64,000 nucleotides of DNA from Fuerstiella sp. (GTDB taxonomy: Bacteria; Planctomycetota; Planctomycetia; Planctomycetales; Planctomycetaceae), in assembly GCA_022447225.1 (NCBI GenBank), contig JAKVAZ010000011.1:1-64000 (forward strand), read 5' to 3'. A program made the translations under genes and the position numbers. This document shows positions 53,161 to 62,256 of this stretch, piece by piece (position 1 is the first letter of the stretch; each line of letters opens with the position of its first letter). Below the pieces are notes generated by a model. It was not told the DNA's origin. It did no database searches and worked only from the letters and a program-made list of their open reading frames with translations.

Positions 53161-54738
53161 TTATTCTAATCCGTAGTGTTCTACATCAGGCCAGTATTCC
53201 TCAAAGTCGAAGTTGGGACTGTTGTCGGTATCATGGCAACTGTAGCACATTGACTCAGCCTGCTCGTAGGTCACCTTAACCTCTCTGCGAGCCAGCTCCA
53301 GGTTGCCGCTGTCGAGTAACTCAATATGTCTGCTGCCGGGACCGTGACAGTTCTCACACTGGTTGCCGGCGAGCAGTATTTGTAGTTGTTCGTCTTCTTT
53401 GGTTTCGGCAAACTCGCTGTTCAGAAATCCGCTCCGATAGCGAATATATTCCTGTGGGTCCCAGCCGGTGACATGACAACTGAGGCACTCCGGGTCATGT
53501 GTCCGACTGACACCATTCAGACGTTCGTATCCTTTACGTTCATTCGTCGGATCAAGACTCTCGAACGCATGAGCATGCGGTGTTTTTTTCCAAATCTCGT
53601 AAGCTTCTGTGTGACACTCACCGCATTTGGTCGCTCCGACAAATGACGCGCCACCCGGGTGTCCGATAACCCCATCTGTCAGGACGATTTGTTCATCACG
53701 CAGTCTTTGCTGATAGTTGCGCATGTGGACGATCATCTCCGGTGAATCAGCAAACTCGCTGCGTTCCAGGGGAATCAGCTGGAAGCGAATCGGTGTTTCT
53801 TCGTTTGCGGGATAAAGGCCAAGAATGCCGACGTATTTCCCCTTGTGACCTACCTGCAAAAACAGGGTCTCGCCAATTATCTCTGTGTCGGCAGTCGGGT
53901 CAGGATCGCTGAATCCCTGTCCGACAACGACCGCATCGAATTGCGGGTAACGGATCGCCAACGCCCGGGAGTCCTCCAGGTGACTGTGAGACAGCAGAAT
54001 TCGACAGTCCACATTCCGCGATTCGAAATCACGCAGGATGTTTTCAATGGACGGATCAGGGTCGCTCCAGGTGATGTCGGAACCGGCTCCTTCGGCGACC
54101 ACGGATTCGATCGTGGATTTGCTGATGATGCTCGTGATGCCGATCCTTCGTTCACCGATTTGTACGACACGCGACTGAACCGGAGTGCCGATTTCCGGGG
54201 AGTCGTAAAACAGCAGGTTGGCGCTAACCAGTCGCAGTGCCGCGTCAGTGTCATCCGACGCGTCCTGGGTGATGAGAAAGTCGGGTTGCAGCCGGAGATC
54301 CTCCGGACCCAATCCGACCGCGACATACTGAAGATCTTTGAGTGCCTGCATCGATGTTTCGTACTTGATCTGCGATTGACGAACTGTACGCCGGGAAAGC
54401 CCTCCCAAATCGACACCTCGAATATCCCAGCCGGCGTTTCTGAGTTTATGCCAAAGGTCGGCCCGTCGTGACATGCCGCCCAGTTGGTTTGACGTGCAGC
54501 CACACGGTTCGAAAAAACCATGCTGTTCACCAGTGATCATCAGGGCCGCCTGAGGTTTAGGCCATTTATTCCATATCGGTACGACGTCGGAATTAGGGGC
54601 AGCCTGCTGTGTAGGCTCGGATGGATCATTCAGTGCTGTGTCTGCCGCGGGACCTGGCTTGCCGGACATTTGAATGGCCAGCCAGAACAGAGATCCTGTC
54701 AGGATGATTCCAATAATAGTCAGCGACAAATTTCGCAC
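53161..54738 (-). CDS. Degenerate 5'-nucleotidase-like domain fused to tetraheme cytochrome c
   Basis: 525 aa with one N-terminal TM anchor (IIGIILTGSLFWLAI). Residues about 65-330 follow the 5'-nucleotidase phosphoesterase layout, but metal ligands are lost: the NDxHG motif reads GEQHG, DxGD reads DLGG, GNHE reads LGPED and GHTH reads VGQGF. A EPCGCTSNQLGGMSRRA motif is kept. The C-terminal part carries four CxxCH heme sites at C372 (CGECH), C418 (CLSCH), C461 (CENCH) and C498 (CYSCH), typical of cytochrome c554-like proteins. It is probably periplasmic and redox-active, with a phosphoesterase-derived scaffold. Partners not seen nearby. Confidence 0.85.
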   Translation of the reverse strand: MRNLSLTIIGIILTGSLFWLAIQMSGKPGPAADTALNDPSEPTQQAAPNSDVVPIWNKWPKPQAALMITGEQHGFFEPCGCTSNQLGGMSRRADLWHKLRNAGWDIRGVDLGGLSRRTVRQSQIKYETSMQALKDLQYVAVGLGPEDLRLQPDFLITQDASDDTDAALRLVSANLLFYDSPEIGTPVQSRVVQIGERRIGITSIISKSTIESVVAEGAGSDITWSDPDPSIENILRDFESRNVDCRILLSHSHLEDSRALAIRYPQFDAVVVGQGFSDPDPTADTEIIGETLFLQVGHKGKYVGILGLYPANEETPIRFQLIPLERSEFADSPEMIVHMRNYQQRLRDEQIVLTDGVIGHPGGASFVGATKCGECHTEAYEIWKKTPHAHAFESLDPTNERKGYERLNGVSRTHDPECLSCHVTGWDPQEYIRYRSGFLNSEFAETKEDEQLQILLAGNQCENCHGPGSRHIELLDSGNLELARREVKVTYEQAESMCYSCHDTDNSPNFDFEEYWPDVEHYGLE

Positions 54739-55591
54739 GTCAGCAGTCTCCGGAGCAGGAGCTTTATGTTTTAAGCAGGAATCGATTCACCGGAGGTGAT
54801 CATGACATTTTTTAACTCTGTCTGTAAAGATCGGGAAATAATCGATGGGGTGACCGCAGGGTCCGTCTGCGGAGCGAATCTGTCATTACAGGCTGTTGGT
54901 AACGATGAGGGACATGACATTTAAAGTGTTGCAAGATTACAGTTGAACATCCATTCGTTCAGTCAGATTGAAGACGACGCAGATCACAGTTGCGTCGGTT
55001 CCGTTCAGGAACCGTTTAATGAACACACCGCCCCTGGCGGCGAAGACTCATTTATCCGCTGATGGACACTGTGATTGCGGGATTCTTTATTGTGATTTTC
55101 GGAGCGGACGACTTTGTGACCATGAACAGTTTTGGAGGGACCAGGAAGAATGTTTGCGGCAGTTGTTTGATCTTTCCGGCGGAGATGTTCAGCAGCTGTG
55201 TTTCATTTGGCCGTGTCCTCACGATTTTCGGATGCAGAAGTGCCGAAAAAAAGGTGCAGTTGGTCCCGCAGCGGGAAGGGACATGCGGGAATTCGCAGCT
55301 GCCTTTCCGACCGTTCTTTCATGGGGCGTCGTTTTGGTGAAATCTGTTCAGACAGACGAGATGGTGAAAAACAAAGTTCAACGGCAACGGAAGGCAGGCT
55401 TCATCCGAGACCGGTACCGGTTTCACAAAAGCCCGGACAGATGTCCGATTCAGTGTCTTGTGTCCTATCGCTCTCAGTCTGTCAAAAAATCCACTGTAAA
55501 ACATACGGTCACCAACAAATGTCTTACTGTCTGACGGGGAGAACCGGGAGGGTGTGGTATCTCCACAGTACTCATCTTTGATGTTGCAATG
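54739..55591. other. 853-bp stretch without a supported gene
   Basis: Largest gene-poor gap in the window. The longest open frame is plus 54968-55534 (188 codons, TTG start) but it is Cys/Arg rich with no family feature and no ribosome binding site. It may be untranslated or decayed. Confidence 0.4.
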
Positions 55592-56827
55592 TCAAAATGC
55601 GTTGAATGTCGCACGAATGACAATTTCCGTTTCCATCGGATGGTTGGTAACGATGCGAATGCTTCCTGGATCTGAGCTGGAGCGTTTGGAGCTCAGGCCA
55701 ATGGGTGCAACGGAGATGTTCATGCGGTATCGAGCCACGTTTCCATTTGGTTTTCCCATCGGCTCAAGGGCCACTTTAAGGAAGTTTGGGTCCGACTCGA
55801 CTTCGAGAATCTTGAGTTCTTCATCGAAATTATCCTGATTCACAATCAACATCAGACTGGATTCGTGCCCCCTGGAAGCTGGAAACTGTCCGAGGCTGAT
55901 GAGTCGTGTCCGATCACTAAATCGAGTTCCCCGCATGGGGCTGATTCGGATATTGCCCAGACGTCGTGCGTGTACAGGTACCTGAACGTCGTCTGCTTTA
56001 CTGTCATGGAATGCCACTGTCAGGATGTCTTCCAGCTTGCCAACAGGGAAATCAGGTTGGATGGTCAGGTTGAAGTTCCAGCCGCTGAGGGCCTGATTCA
56101 GTCTAAGATCTGATTCTGTCATTGGGACGTATTCGACCGTAGTGAACTCTGAATCGGTTGAAATGGACTCGATGGTCAAGTCCGGAATGATCCGCGAAAA
56201 CATGGTTGTCTTAATAACTCCAGGTGTAGTTCCGTTGAGATTTCCTGCGGACCATGCACCAGCCGGTTTCGTGATGATCGATGTCTCTACGATTCCTGTG
56301 ATAAGGTATATGAGTTCGGTATTGTCGGGGTCATTGGTTTGGACCTTGGCAGCGTGACGGAATGCAGCGTCTTCTCTTTCAGCTTTCCACTGAACTGTGA
56401 CGGTTGCAGATTCGCCAGGTGGAACGTGATTTCGATCGATTGAAAAGCTGGTGCACTGACATGTGGTGTCTCCGGTTGTCAGTTCCAGCGGAGCCTCTCC
56501 TTCGTTGGAAATGGTGAATTCATGATTTTTATCGGGTGCGTGGAGCCGCATACGTCCAAAATCGTACATTTGTACTGCTGATACCGCTTTCGGCCAGGGA
56601 CCGGTCGGCGACACTTTTGGCGGAGGACTAACTTCCGTACCGGTGTGATTTTCAGCTTCGTCAGTATGGTCTCCATGATCGACAGTCCGGATTAAGTCAC
56701 TGGTGCTTTGGGGACCACCTGGATCCTCGCATCCGGACAGCAGAATCACAATTCCGATCAGACAGGAACTCGGTTTCCAGAGGTCTACCGTTTGCTGTCG
56801 CAGAGTTTGTCTTGCCATGCTGCTCAT
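55592..56827 (-). CDS. DUF1573 lipoprotein
   Basis: 411 aa. Lipobox ILLSGC with lipidated C33. After a linker, a DUF1573 Ig-like domain appears (DFGRMRLHAPDKNHEFTISNEGEAPLEL, TTCQCTSFSIDRNHVPPGESATVTVQWKA), followed by more beta-rich sequence and a second Ig-like unit near the C-terminus (IRIVTNHPMETEIVIRA). Likely periplasmic-membrane protein, function unknown. Its ATG overlaps the stop of the O-antigen-ligase-like gene by 4 nt (56824-56827), so they are co-translated. Confidence 0.88.
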   Translation of the reverse strand: MSSMARQTLRQQTVDLWKPSSCLIGIVILLSGCEDPGGPQSTSDLIRTVDHGDHTDEAENHTGTEVSPPPKVSPTGPWPKAVSAVQMYDFGRMRLHAPDKNHEFTISNEGEAPLELTTGDTTCQCTSFSIDRNHVPPGESATVTVQWKAEREDAAFRHAAKVQTNDPDNTELIYLITGIVETSIITKPAGAWSAGNLNGTTPGVIKTTMFSRIIPDLTIESISTDSEFTTVEYVPMTESDLRLNQALSGWNFNLTIQPDFPVGKLEDILTVAFHDSKADDVQVPVHARRLGNIRISPMRGTRFSDRTRLISLGQFPASRGHESSLMLIVNQDNFDEELKILEVESDPNFLKVALEPMGKPNGNVARYRMNISVAPIGLSSKRSSSDPGSIRIVTNHPMETEIVIRATFNAF

Positions 56828-59136
56828 TGTATTACACCACTAATAATTCGGTTCATGTTTCTGATGTCTTCGACCGAGAGGTATTGGTCACTGTGCCCCC
56901 ATGCCCGATTTACTGATTCGATATCCTTGGCCCTTCCGGCAGTTGCACAGGCTGCGGAAATCTGTCCTGCAGCCTCTTCCAGAAGGGCCAGTTGTACTCG
57001 GAACGCAGCATTTGTGGGATGCCACGCAACCACCTGTCTGAAATCGTCAAGACTGTGTTCAATGTATTCATGCTGACCGGTGAGCTGATAGACCTGATGA
57101 TACACCAGGGCTCGTGTGAGCCTCGCATCAATTCGGCGTTTATCGCTCGCGATGTAGTTGGCGCACGCCGATTCAATCGTATTTATCTTACTGTCCGGGA
57201 TGCCGGCTTTCCCCGCAGTTTGCTGTGGGTCTTGCCGCATAAGTGAATACGCTGCAGTCCTTACAATGTGTTGGCGAATGATCGGGGACCAGGGGTCGGC
57301 AGCCGCGGCCAGTTCAAATGCGTGCTGAGCACCGCCGTTGTCCCCGGTCCTGAATCGCAGCTGACCGGTGCTGAACTGAACCCGTGCTGAGTGGACGGGC
57401 ATGAGTCCCCAAATCAGTGTAGCGGCCGCAGCGGCTGCCCAAATCACGGACTCAAGGAACGGACTCAACCCGGGACGGCGTACCGGAGAAGAGTCATGCT
57501 TGTGTTGTGACGCCGGCGCCGCGACCATGGCCAGTGCGATCAGAAGAAACCACAGTGTGGTGATCTGAAGTCCGCCTGCTCCCAGTAGATGCACAAGCAA
57601 TGTAATACATCCTGCCGCGGGTCCCAGTGGATTCCACGGGAGCTTGCCAGCCGCAGCCCCGACAACTGCGGCCAGCAGAATCGCAGTGGCGCTCATTGCT
57701 TCCGGATACCCGAATGCACCCCCCGTCAGCCAGTGCCATCCAAAATGCAGGAAAAGGCAACCGATGATTCCCGGGACGACTGGTAAGATGTTGGATTGTA
57801 CTGTTGTGCCGCGGTCCGGGGGGACTGACCGAATAGAGCGAGCGATACCTGCAACGATCAGCAGCATTCCCGCAAACCCCACAATTCCTGCGAAGCACCA
57901 TGCGTCCAGCAGGAAATTGTGAGGATCCATAATTGACTCGCTTGACTGCACAGGCTTGTGTGTCAGATACAGCTGCCGAAAGTTCCCCGGTCCCGCTCCA
58001 AACAGCGGTTCTTCACCGATGACACCGACAGTTCCAATCCAGTACAGCAGGCGAAACTGTAAAGATCGTGGTGACTCAGACAAAACCTCACGGTCGATGA
58101 CGCCGGACAGGATCCCGGCGAAAAACAGCAGTGTTGCCGGAACCGCGATCGTCAGAATGATTCTAAAAATCGACCACAGTCTGGACGGAGATGTGTCTGA
58201 CTGACGATTACTTCTGCTCAGCAGCAGAATGATTCCAACACCGGTTCCTACCCAGGCTGTTCGGCTTTTCGTCAGAATGAGGCACCAGCCGACCACAATG
58301 AGTGCCAGAATCGGGATTGCCAGTTTCTTCCAGTCATGTTGAGGGACCCGCCATTCGGATATCAGTCCGCCACTCAGCAGCACCAGTCCGACTGCGAGAA
58401 CTCCTGCCAGTGTATTTGTGAGCGCGAACGGACCGAACGGTTCTGTACTGTTCAAAAGCCGTTCTTCGAACAAGTCACGTCCTGGGCCATCCAGAATTCC
58501 TGCACTTGCGAACTCCTGCCGGATCCTCGCTGCTTCCAGCGGATTGGTTTCGCTGTCAAGAAGCCTGCGTTTCTCGAGATATGACTCTGCTTCACGAGCG
58601 TAGAAGACATGACTTTGCCAGATACCGAACACGGCCAGTCCGCAAGCCAGGCCGGCGATCAGACTGACCAGTGTTTGCCGAACGGTCTGACGCGACGCCA
58701 GCAGACGGCACAGCCAGCCACAGGCAGCAATCGCGGTCCACGCAATTGCCAGATTAATCGCGGCACGTCGGTCCCCTGAAACCCGAAAGACATTCCACGT
58801 TGAAAGCCAGATACTGACAGTAAGAACCATTAAGCCGCAAGTCACAAGGCCACCAGGCGTGACCCGGAATCTCCATGATGGTCCTGAGGCCCCGGTTCCC
58901 GAATCGAGCGGAGAGTCCGAATTCTGCCAATGTTTCCACTGCAGGATTGCGGTAACTGCGGCAAGCCACAAAAAAGACAGATGCAGCCCATCACCTTCAA
59001 TTGCAGCCAGCGACGGCCAGTGAAATTCACAGGCCAGCAATGATGCCAGAACTGCAAACTGTCCGACGGGTTCTGTTGAGAACGAATCCGCAACCGACCG
59101 GCCTGTTCTCTTCATTTTTGCTGTGGTACGGATCAT
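56824..59136 (-). CDS. O-antigen ligase/polymerase-like membrane protein with TPR-like tail
   Basis: 770 aa. About ten TM helices (FAVLASLLACEFHW ... LIALAMVAAPAS), then a large loop with RLLYWIGTVGVIGEEPLFGAGPGNFRQLY and HNFLLDAWCFAGIVGFAG, the Wzy_C/WaaL signature. The last 200 residues form helical, TPR-like repeats (GDNGGAQHAFELAAAADPWS, AFRVQLALLEEAAGQIS). Probably polymerises or ligates a surface polysaccharide at the outer face of the inner membrane. Between the WecA-like gene (8 nt upstream) and the DUF1573 lipoprotein (4-nt overlap), which supports an envelope-glycan operon. Confidence 0.87.
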   Translation of the reverse strand: MIRTTAKMKRTGRSVADSFSTEPVGQFAVLASLLACEFHWPSLAAIEGDGLHLSFLWLAAVTAILQWKHWQNSDSPLDSGTGASGPSWRFRVTPGGLVTCGLMVLTVSIWLSTWNVFRVSGDRRAAINLAIAWTAIAACGWLCRLLASRQTVRQTLVSLIAGLACGLAVFGIWQSHVFYAREAESYLEKRRLLDSETNPLEAARIRQEFASAGILDGPGRDLFEERLLNSTEPFGPFALTNTLAGVLAVGLVLLSGGLISEWRVPQHDWKKLAIPILALIVVGWCLILTKSRTAWVGTGVGIILLLSRSNRQSDTSPSRLWSIFRIILTIAVPATLLFFAGILSGVIDREVLSESPRSLQFRLLYWIGTVGVIGEEPLFGAGPGNFRQLYLTHKPVQSSESIMDPHNFLLDAWCFAGIVGFAGMLLIVAGIARSIRSVPPDRGTTVQSNILPVVPGIIGCLFLHFGWHWLTGGAFGYPEAMSATAILLAAVVGAAAGKLPWNPLGPAAGCITLLVHLLGAGGLQITTLWFLLIALAMVAAPASQHKHDSSPVRRPGLSPFLESVIWAAAAAATLIWGLMPVHSARVQFSTGQLRFRTGDNGGAQHAFELAAAADPWSPIIRQHIVRTAAYSLMRQDPQQTAGKAGIPDSKINTIESACANYIASDKRRIDARLTRALVYHQVYQLTGQHEYIEHSLDDFRQVVAWHPTNAAFRVQLALLEEAAGQISAACATAGRAKDIESVNRAWGHSDQYLSVEDIRNMNRIISGVIQ

Positions 59137-59144
59137 CAGCCGGT

Positions 59145-60353
59145 TCAGTTTACAGAACTGTCTTGTGGAGCAGATGACGTGTTCGCAGTCTCACACATTG
59201 ACACCTGTCCGGATGTTGGATTTAAATCTACTGACCGGGATGCCATCGCCTCCCGGTGTCTTTTGGCAGACCTTCGTCCGGCGGTTTCCAGAATTGCGAC
59301 TACAGAAAGTACACAGAAGATCAGAGCGATTACCATGAACGCACCGGTCCAGTCCTTTATCTTATACAGCAATAATCCGCCAAGACCTGTCATCAGTGTT
59401 GCCAGGTGAATTGTGAGCACCGCGTGAGCCGGTTTCAGTCCAACGTCAACCAGACGGTGTGAAAAATGACTCTTGTCGCCATGAAACGGACTGCGGCCAT
59501 GACGCAGCCGAATCAGGATTACAGTGCAGAAGTCATACAGTGGTATGGCCAGAACACACAGTGGTGCAAGGATGACGTGGCGACTTCCGGAGGTCTCATA
59601 AAACGTACCGGATACGGTTAGTGTTGCCAGAAGAAATCCGATCAGATTGCTGCCTGAATCTCCCATGAATATTGATGCCGGAGGTCGATTCCAAACCAGA
59701 AAACCACCAAGTGCTCCGGATGTGATCAACAGGCCAAAAGCCACAACCCAGTGTGGAGTCGGGACCAGAGTGAGCAGAATTCCGGCAAACACCATACAGG
59801 CTATCAGACTGATTCCGGCTGATAACGCATCCATGTTGTCCAGGAAATTGAGAGCATTAGTGAGAACCACAATCCACAGAACGGTCACTGCGAATCCGAT
59901 CCAGGGTTGTGTGACAAATACTGTTGCCTGAATACCGGCTGCGGTGACGCTGGTTGCAACACCCAACTGAGTCAGCAAACGGAATTGCCACGGAATATTC
60001 CATCGGTCATCAGCCAGCCCCACCAGAAACAGTATTGTTCCGCCGGCGACAATCGCTGTCATTTGGTGAGACAGTGTCGGATTGTCGTCCAGTGTTGACA
60101 AAAGTGTTTGGAAGCCTGACGAAATGCGAACAACCTGTGCCGGTGCCAGGTACAACGCGAACATTGGTGCCGCAATCCCGATTGCCAACGCAATACCACC
60201 GCCCAGTGGTGTGGGATGTTGATGAACTTTGCGGCGTCCAGGCTGGTCGACGAGGCCCATTCGAGGTGCGAGCGCACGGATCAGTGGAACGCAAAAACAG
60301 CTGGGAAAAAATGCAGCAATCAAACATGCTGTCAGGAAACTTAACACTTCCAT
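59145..60353 (-). CDS. Undecaprenyl-phosphate GlcNAc-1-phosphate transferase (WecA/TagO-like)
   Basis: About 402 aa from MEVLSFL at 60353. Polytopic MraY/WecA-family enzyme that moves a sugar-1-phosphate from a UDP-sugar to undecaprenyl phosphate, starting surface glycan synthesis. Catalytic segments: VGLADDRWNIPWQ, LNFLDNMDALSAGIS, FMGDSGSNLIGF, and the C-terminal GRSPFHGDKSHFSHRLVDVG, which matches the WecA/TagO HxxH-rich end. Followed after 8 nt by the O-antigen-ligase-like gene. Confidence 0.92.
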   Translation of the reverse strand: MEVLSFLTACLIAAFFPSCFCVPLIRALAPRMGLVDQPGRRKVHQHPTPLGGGIALAIGIAAPMFALYLAPAQVVRISSGFQTLLSTLDDNPTLSHQMTAIVAGGTILFLVGLADDRWNIPWQFRLLTQLGVATSVTAAGIQATVFVTQPWIGFAVTVLWIVVLTNALNFLDNMDALSAGISLIACMVFAGILLTLVPTPHWVVAFGLLITSGALGGFLVWNRPPASIFMGDSGSNLIGFLLATLTVSGTFYETSGSRHVILAPLCVLAIPLYDFCTVILIRLRHGRSPFHGDKSHFSHRLVDVGLKPAHAVLTIHLATLMTGLGGLLLYKIKDWTGAFMVIALIFCVLSVVAILETAGRRSAKRHREAMASRSVDLNPTSGQVSMCETANTSSAPQDSSVN

Positions 60354-60493
60354 TTTGCAATTCGCCAGGTGGCAACGGGACGCCACTGAGACGCCTCACC
60401 GCAACGCCGATCTGATTTTATTCGCAGAACAGGAATAAGTTACTTGGAGTTTAATTCCGGCACCGGAACAGACCTGCATCAGGAGGATTCTGC

Positions 60494-60646
60494 GTGAAAT
60501 TGGACTTTGACCGGTGTGACTCAATCTACGGTGACAAGTTTGCGCGTGACGGTGGATTTGGTTGGTCTTTTGCAGTTTTGCTGCCGGACCACAATTGCAG
60601 TTGGAAATTACTTCAATGCAAAGGTGTTCGTTTGTTCACTGGATGA
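60494..60646 (+). CDS. Candidate 50-aa small protein with strong Shine-Dalgarno
   Basis: AGGAGG at 60481-60486 is followed 7 nt later by GTG at 60494; the frame runs 50 codons to TGA (60644-60646). Product starts VKLDFDRCDSIYGDKFARDG and ends LFTG. No known family. Strong Shine-Dalgarno sequences are rare here, which is the main argument. Confidence 0.35.
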   Translation: MKLDFDRCDSIYGDKFARDGGFGWSFAVLLPDHNCSWKLLQCKGVRLFTG

Positions 60647-60864
60647 TGGCAATTCTGGTATCGTTTCATAACCAGTTTGTAGTTTTGGCAGTGGACATCT
60701 CCGCATGATTTCTGGTGGTTATGTTTCGTAAGTGTTATGATATCAGCATCTTAAGGCAATGCTCTTTTTTTTGGGTCGTTTTTGGCGCAACACTTGCGTA
60801 GCTGTGTGATCATAACGAAGACGGTCATTTCGGTCAGCAGTATCGAACGGAAAGGGAGAGTATC

Positions 60865-61266
60865 ATGCGAACATCCGTTACCCCCAAAATTATTCGCCGA
60901 CTGCTGGCAGCGGACGGTTATCTGCATCTGGAACTTCCTGAACTGGCAGCGATTGAACTTCAGAAAATGGAAAATGCTGGTCCTCTGGAGGGACCTCGTC
61001 GTCTTTTACTCGGTCTGGCACTTAAGCGAGCTGGTGAATCGGAGCTTGCAATCGAACACCTGGAAGAGGCCGCCCGTGTCATGCCCACTCCTGTGCGAGG
61101 TTTTGCGTGGAGTGAACTGTCCGGCTGCTATAAGAACATCGGAAGTGATGTAATGGCAAATCTTGCTGATTCTCTCGGTGGTGAAAAAACCTACGAGTTG
61201 CGAATTGCGCTGCCGTTTGGAGAAATCAGTATCGAGTCAACGGCAGCCGCAGTGGCGGTTGTTTGA
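60865..61266 (+). CDS. Small TPR-like protein of unknown function
   Basis: 133 aa. GGGAG 7 nt upstream of the ATG. Helical repeats: IIRRLLAADGYLHLELPELAAIELQKM and LLLGLALKRAGESELAIEHLEEAARVMP. No signal peptide. Possibly a scaffold; followed by two lipoproteins of the LpoB/COG3014 type. Confidence 0.65.
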   Translation: MRTSVTPKIIRRLLAADGYLHLELPELAAIELQKMENAGPLEGPRRLLLGLALKRAGESELAIEHLEEAARVMPTPVRGFAWSELSGCYKNIGSDVMANLADSLGGEKTYELRIALPFGEISIESTAAAVAVV

Positions 61267-61463
61267 CTGTGTCTGTCCGGTTCTGATTCCGGCGACTTAC
61301 CAGCAGAGTTATCCTGTTTGGATGGCTCCTTTTTTTTTGCGTCTGGCTGAACGATCGAATTCCTGTCATTCCTCTGTTCGCAGATCCTGTCACGCGACAT
61401 ACTTCCGTTTCCACAATTGATGTGGATTCAACCAACAGCGTATGGATCGATTGAGGTTTCAGG

Positions 61464-62141
61464 ATGGATACACGGCCAGAAGCATGGACCGCGCTACTGG
61501 TGGTTTTTGGGACGTTCGCGCTCATCGGATGTCGCAGTCATCAGCATGCCCGGATACTTTCGGCTACCGACAAAGACATGGTGGGAAGTCACGAGGCTGG
61601 TGCCGCAACCTGGAAGCCGCTGATCGATGAATCAGTGGTCAGACTCCTGGGCCGGTCTGTCGACAGTGTCGAAACCGTTTCATATACAACTTCGGGTGGC
61701 GTACCGGTTCGTACCGTATGTTTTGCAGGTGTGGAAAATCGAAGCAGCGAACCGTTGGGAGATTTTCGTGAGCAAATCTACGAACACATTGACTCACTCG
61801 TGGGCCAGTCTCCCGGTTTTCGGATGATCAGTCGGCGATATGTTGAGGCAGCGATGAAGGATATTCGCTGCCGACCGGACGCACTGATTCTGCCTGCGAA
61901 TCAGAGACAGCTTCAGGCCGCGCTTGAACGAGTCGAGCAGCCTTTTGATTATCTGCTGTTCGCGCAGGTGACCTCCGGGACAACAGAAACCAACGGTGAC
62001 TATCAGCGTGACTACCTGCTGACGTTGGAGCTTCTGGACATTCACACAGGAGTCGCCATCAAGGAGTCGGCACAGCTTCGCAAAGGGTATCATCGATCCT
62101 ATGTTGGTAAGCTTAGGTACAAGTTGATGTCGAGTCCGTAA
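61464..62141 (+). CDS. LpoB/FlgO-like lipoprotein
   Basis: 225 aa. Lipobox FALIGC, lipidated C23. The body resembles the LpoB (penicillin-binding-protein activator) / FlgO / CsgG-type domain: PVRTVCFAGVENRSSEPLGDF, then REQIYEHIDSLVGQSPGFRMISRRYVEAAMKDI, DYLLFAQVTSGTTETN and YLLTLELLDIHTGVAIKESA. Homologues activate class A peptidoglycan synthases from the outer membrane; which of these roles applies here is not decided by sequence. The next gene (62257) is a COG3014-like lipoprotein, the same pairing known from other bacteria. Confidence 0.8.
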   Translation: MDTRPEAWTALLVVFGTFALIGCRSHQHARILSATDKDMVGSHEAGAATWKPLIDESVVRLLGRSVDSVETVSYTTSGGVPVRTVCFAGVENRSSEPLGDFREQIYEHIDSLVGQSPGFRMISRRYVEAAMKDIRCRPDALILPANQRQLQAALERVEQPFDYLLFAQVTSGTTETNGDYQRDYLLTLELLDIHTGVAIKESAQLRKGYHRSYVGKLRYKLMSSP

Positions 62142-62256
62142 AGCGGATCTGTAGACGGTCGGGACGTTACAGATTTGGAGATCTGGCAGATCACAGGCAG
62201 TTCCTGGGTTTCTGTTAGCGGATGCAGACGCCACCGGAATAGCGAAAGCCATTGCG

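Noticed and set aside
54968-55534. 188-codon open frame in the largest gene-poor gap
   Set aside because: TTG start, no ribosome binding site, Cys/Arg-rich random-looking sequence, no family features.
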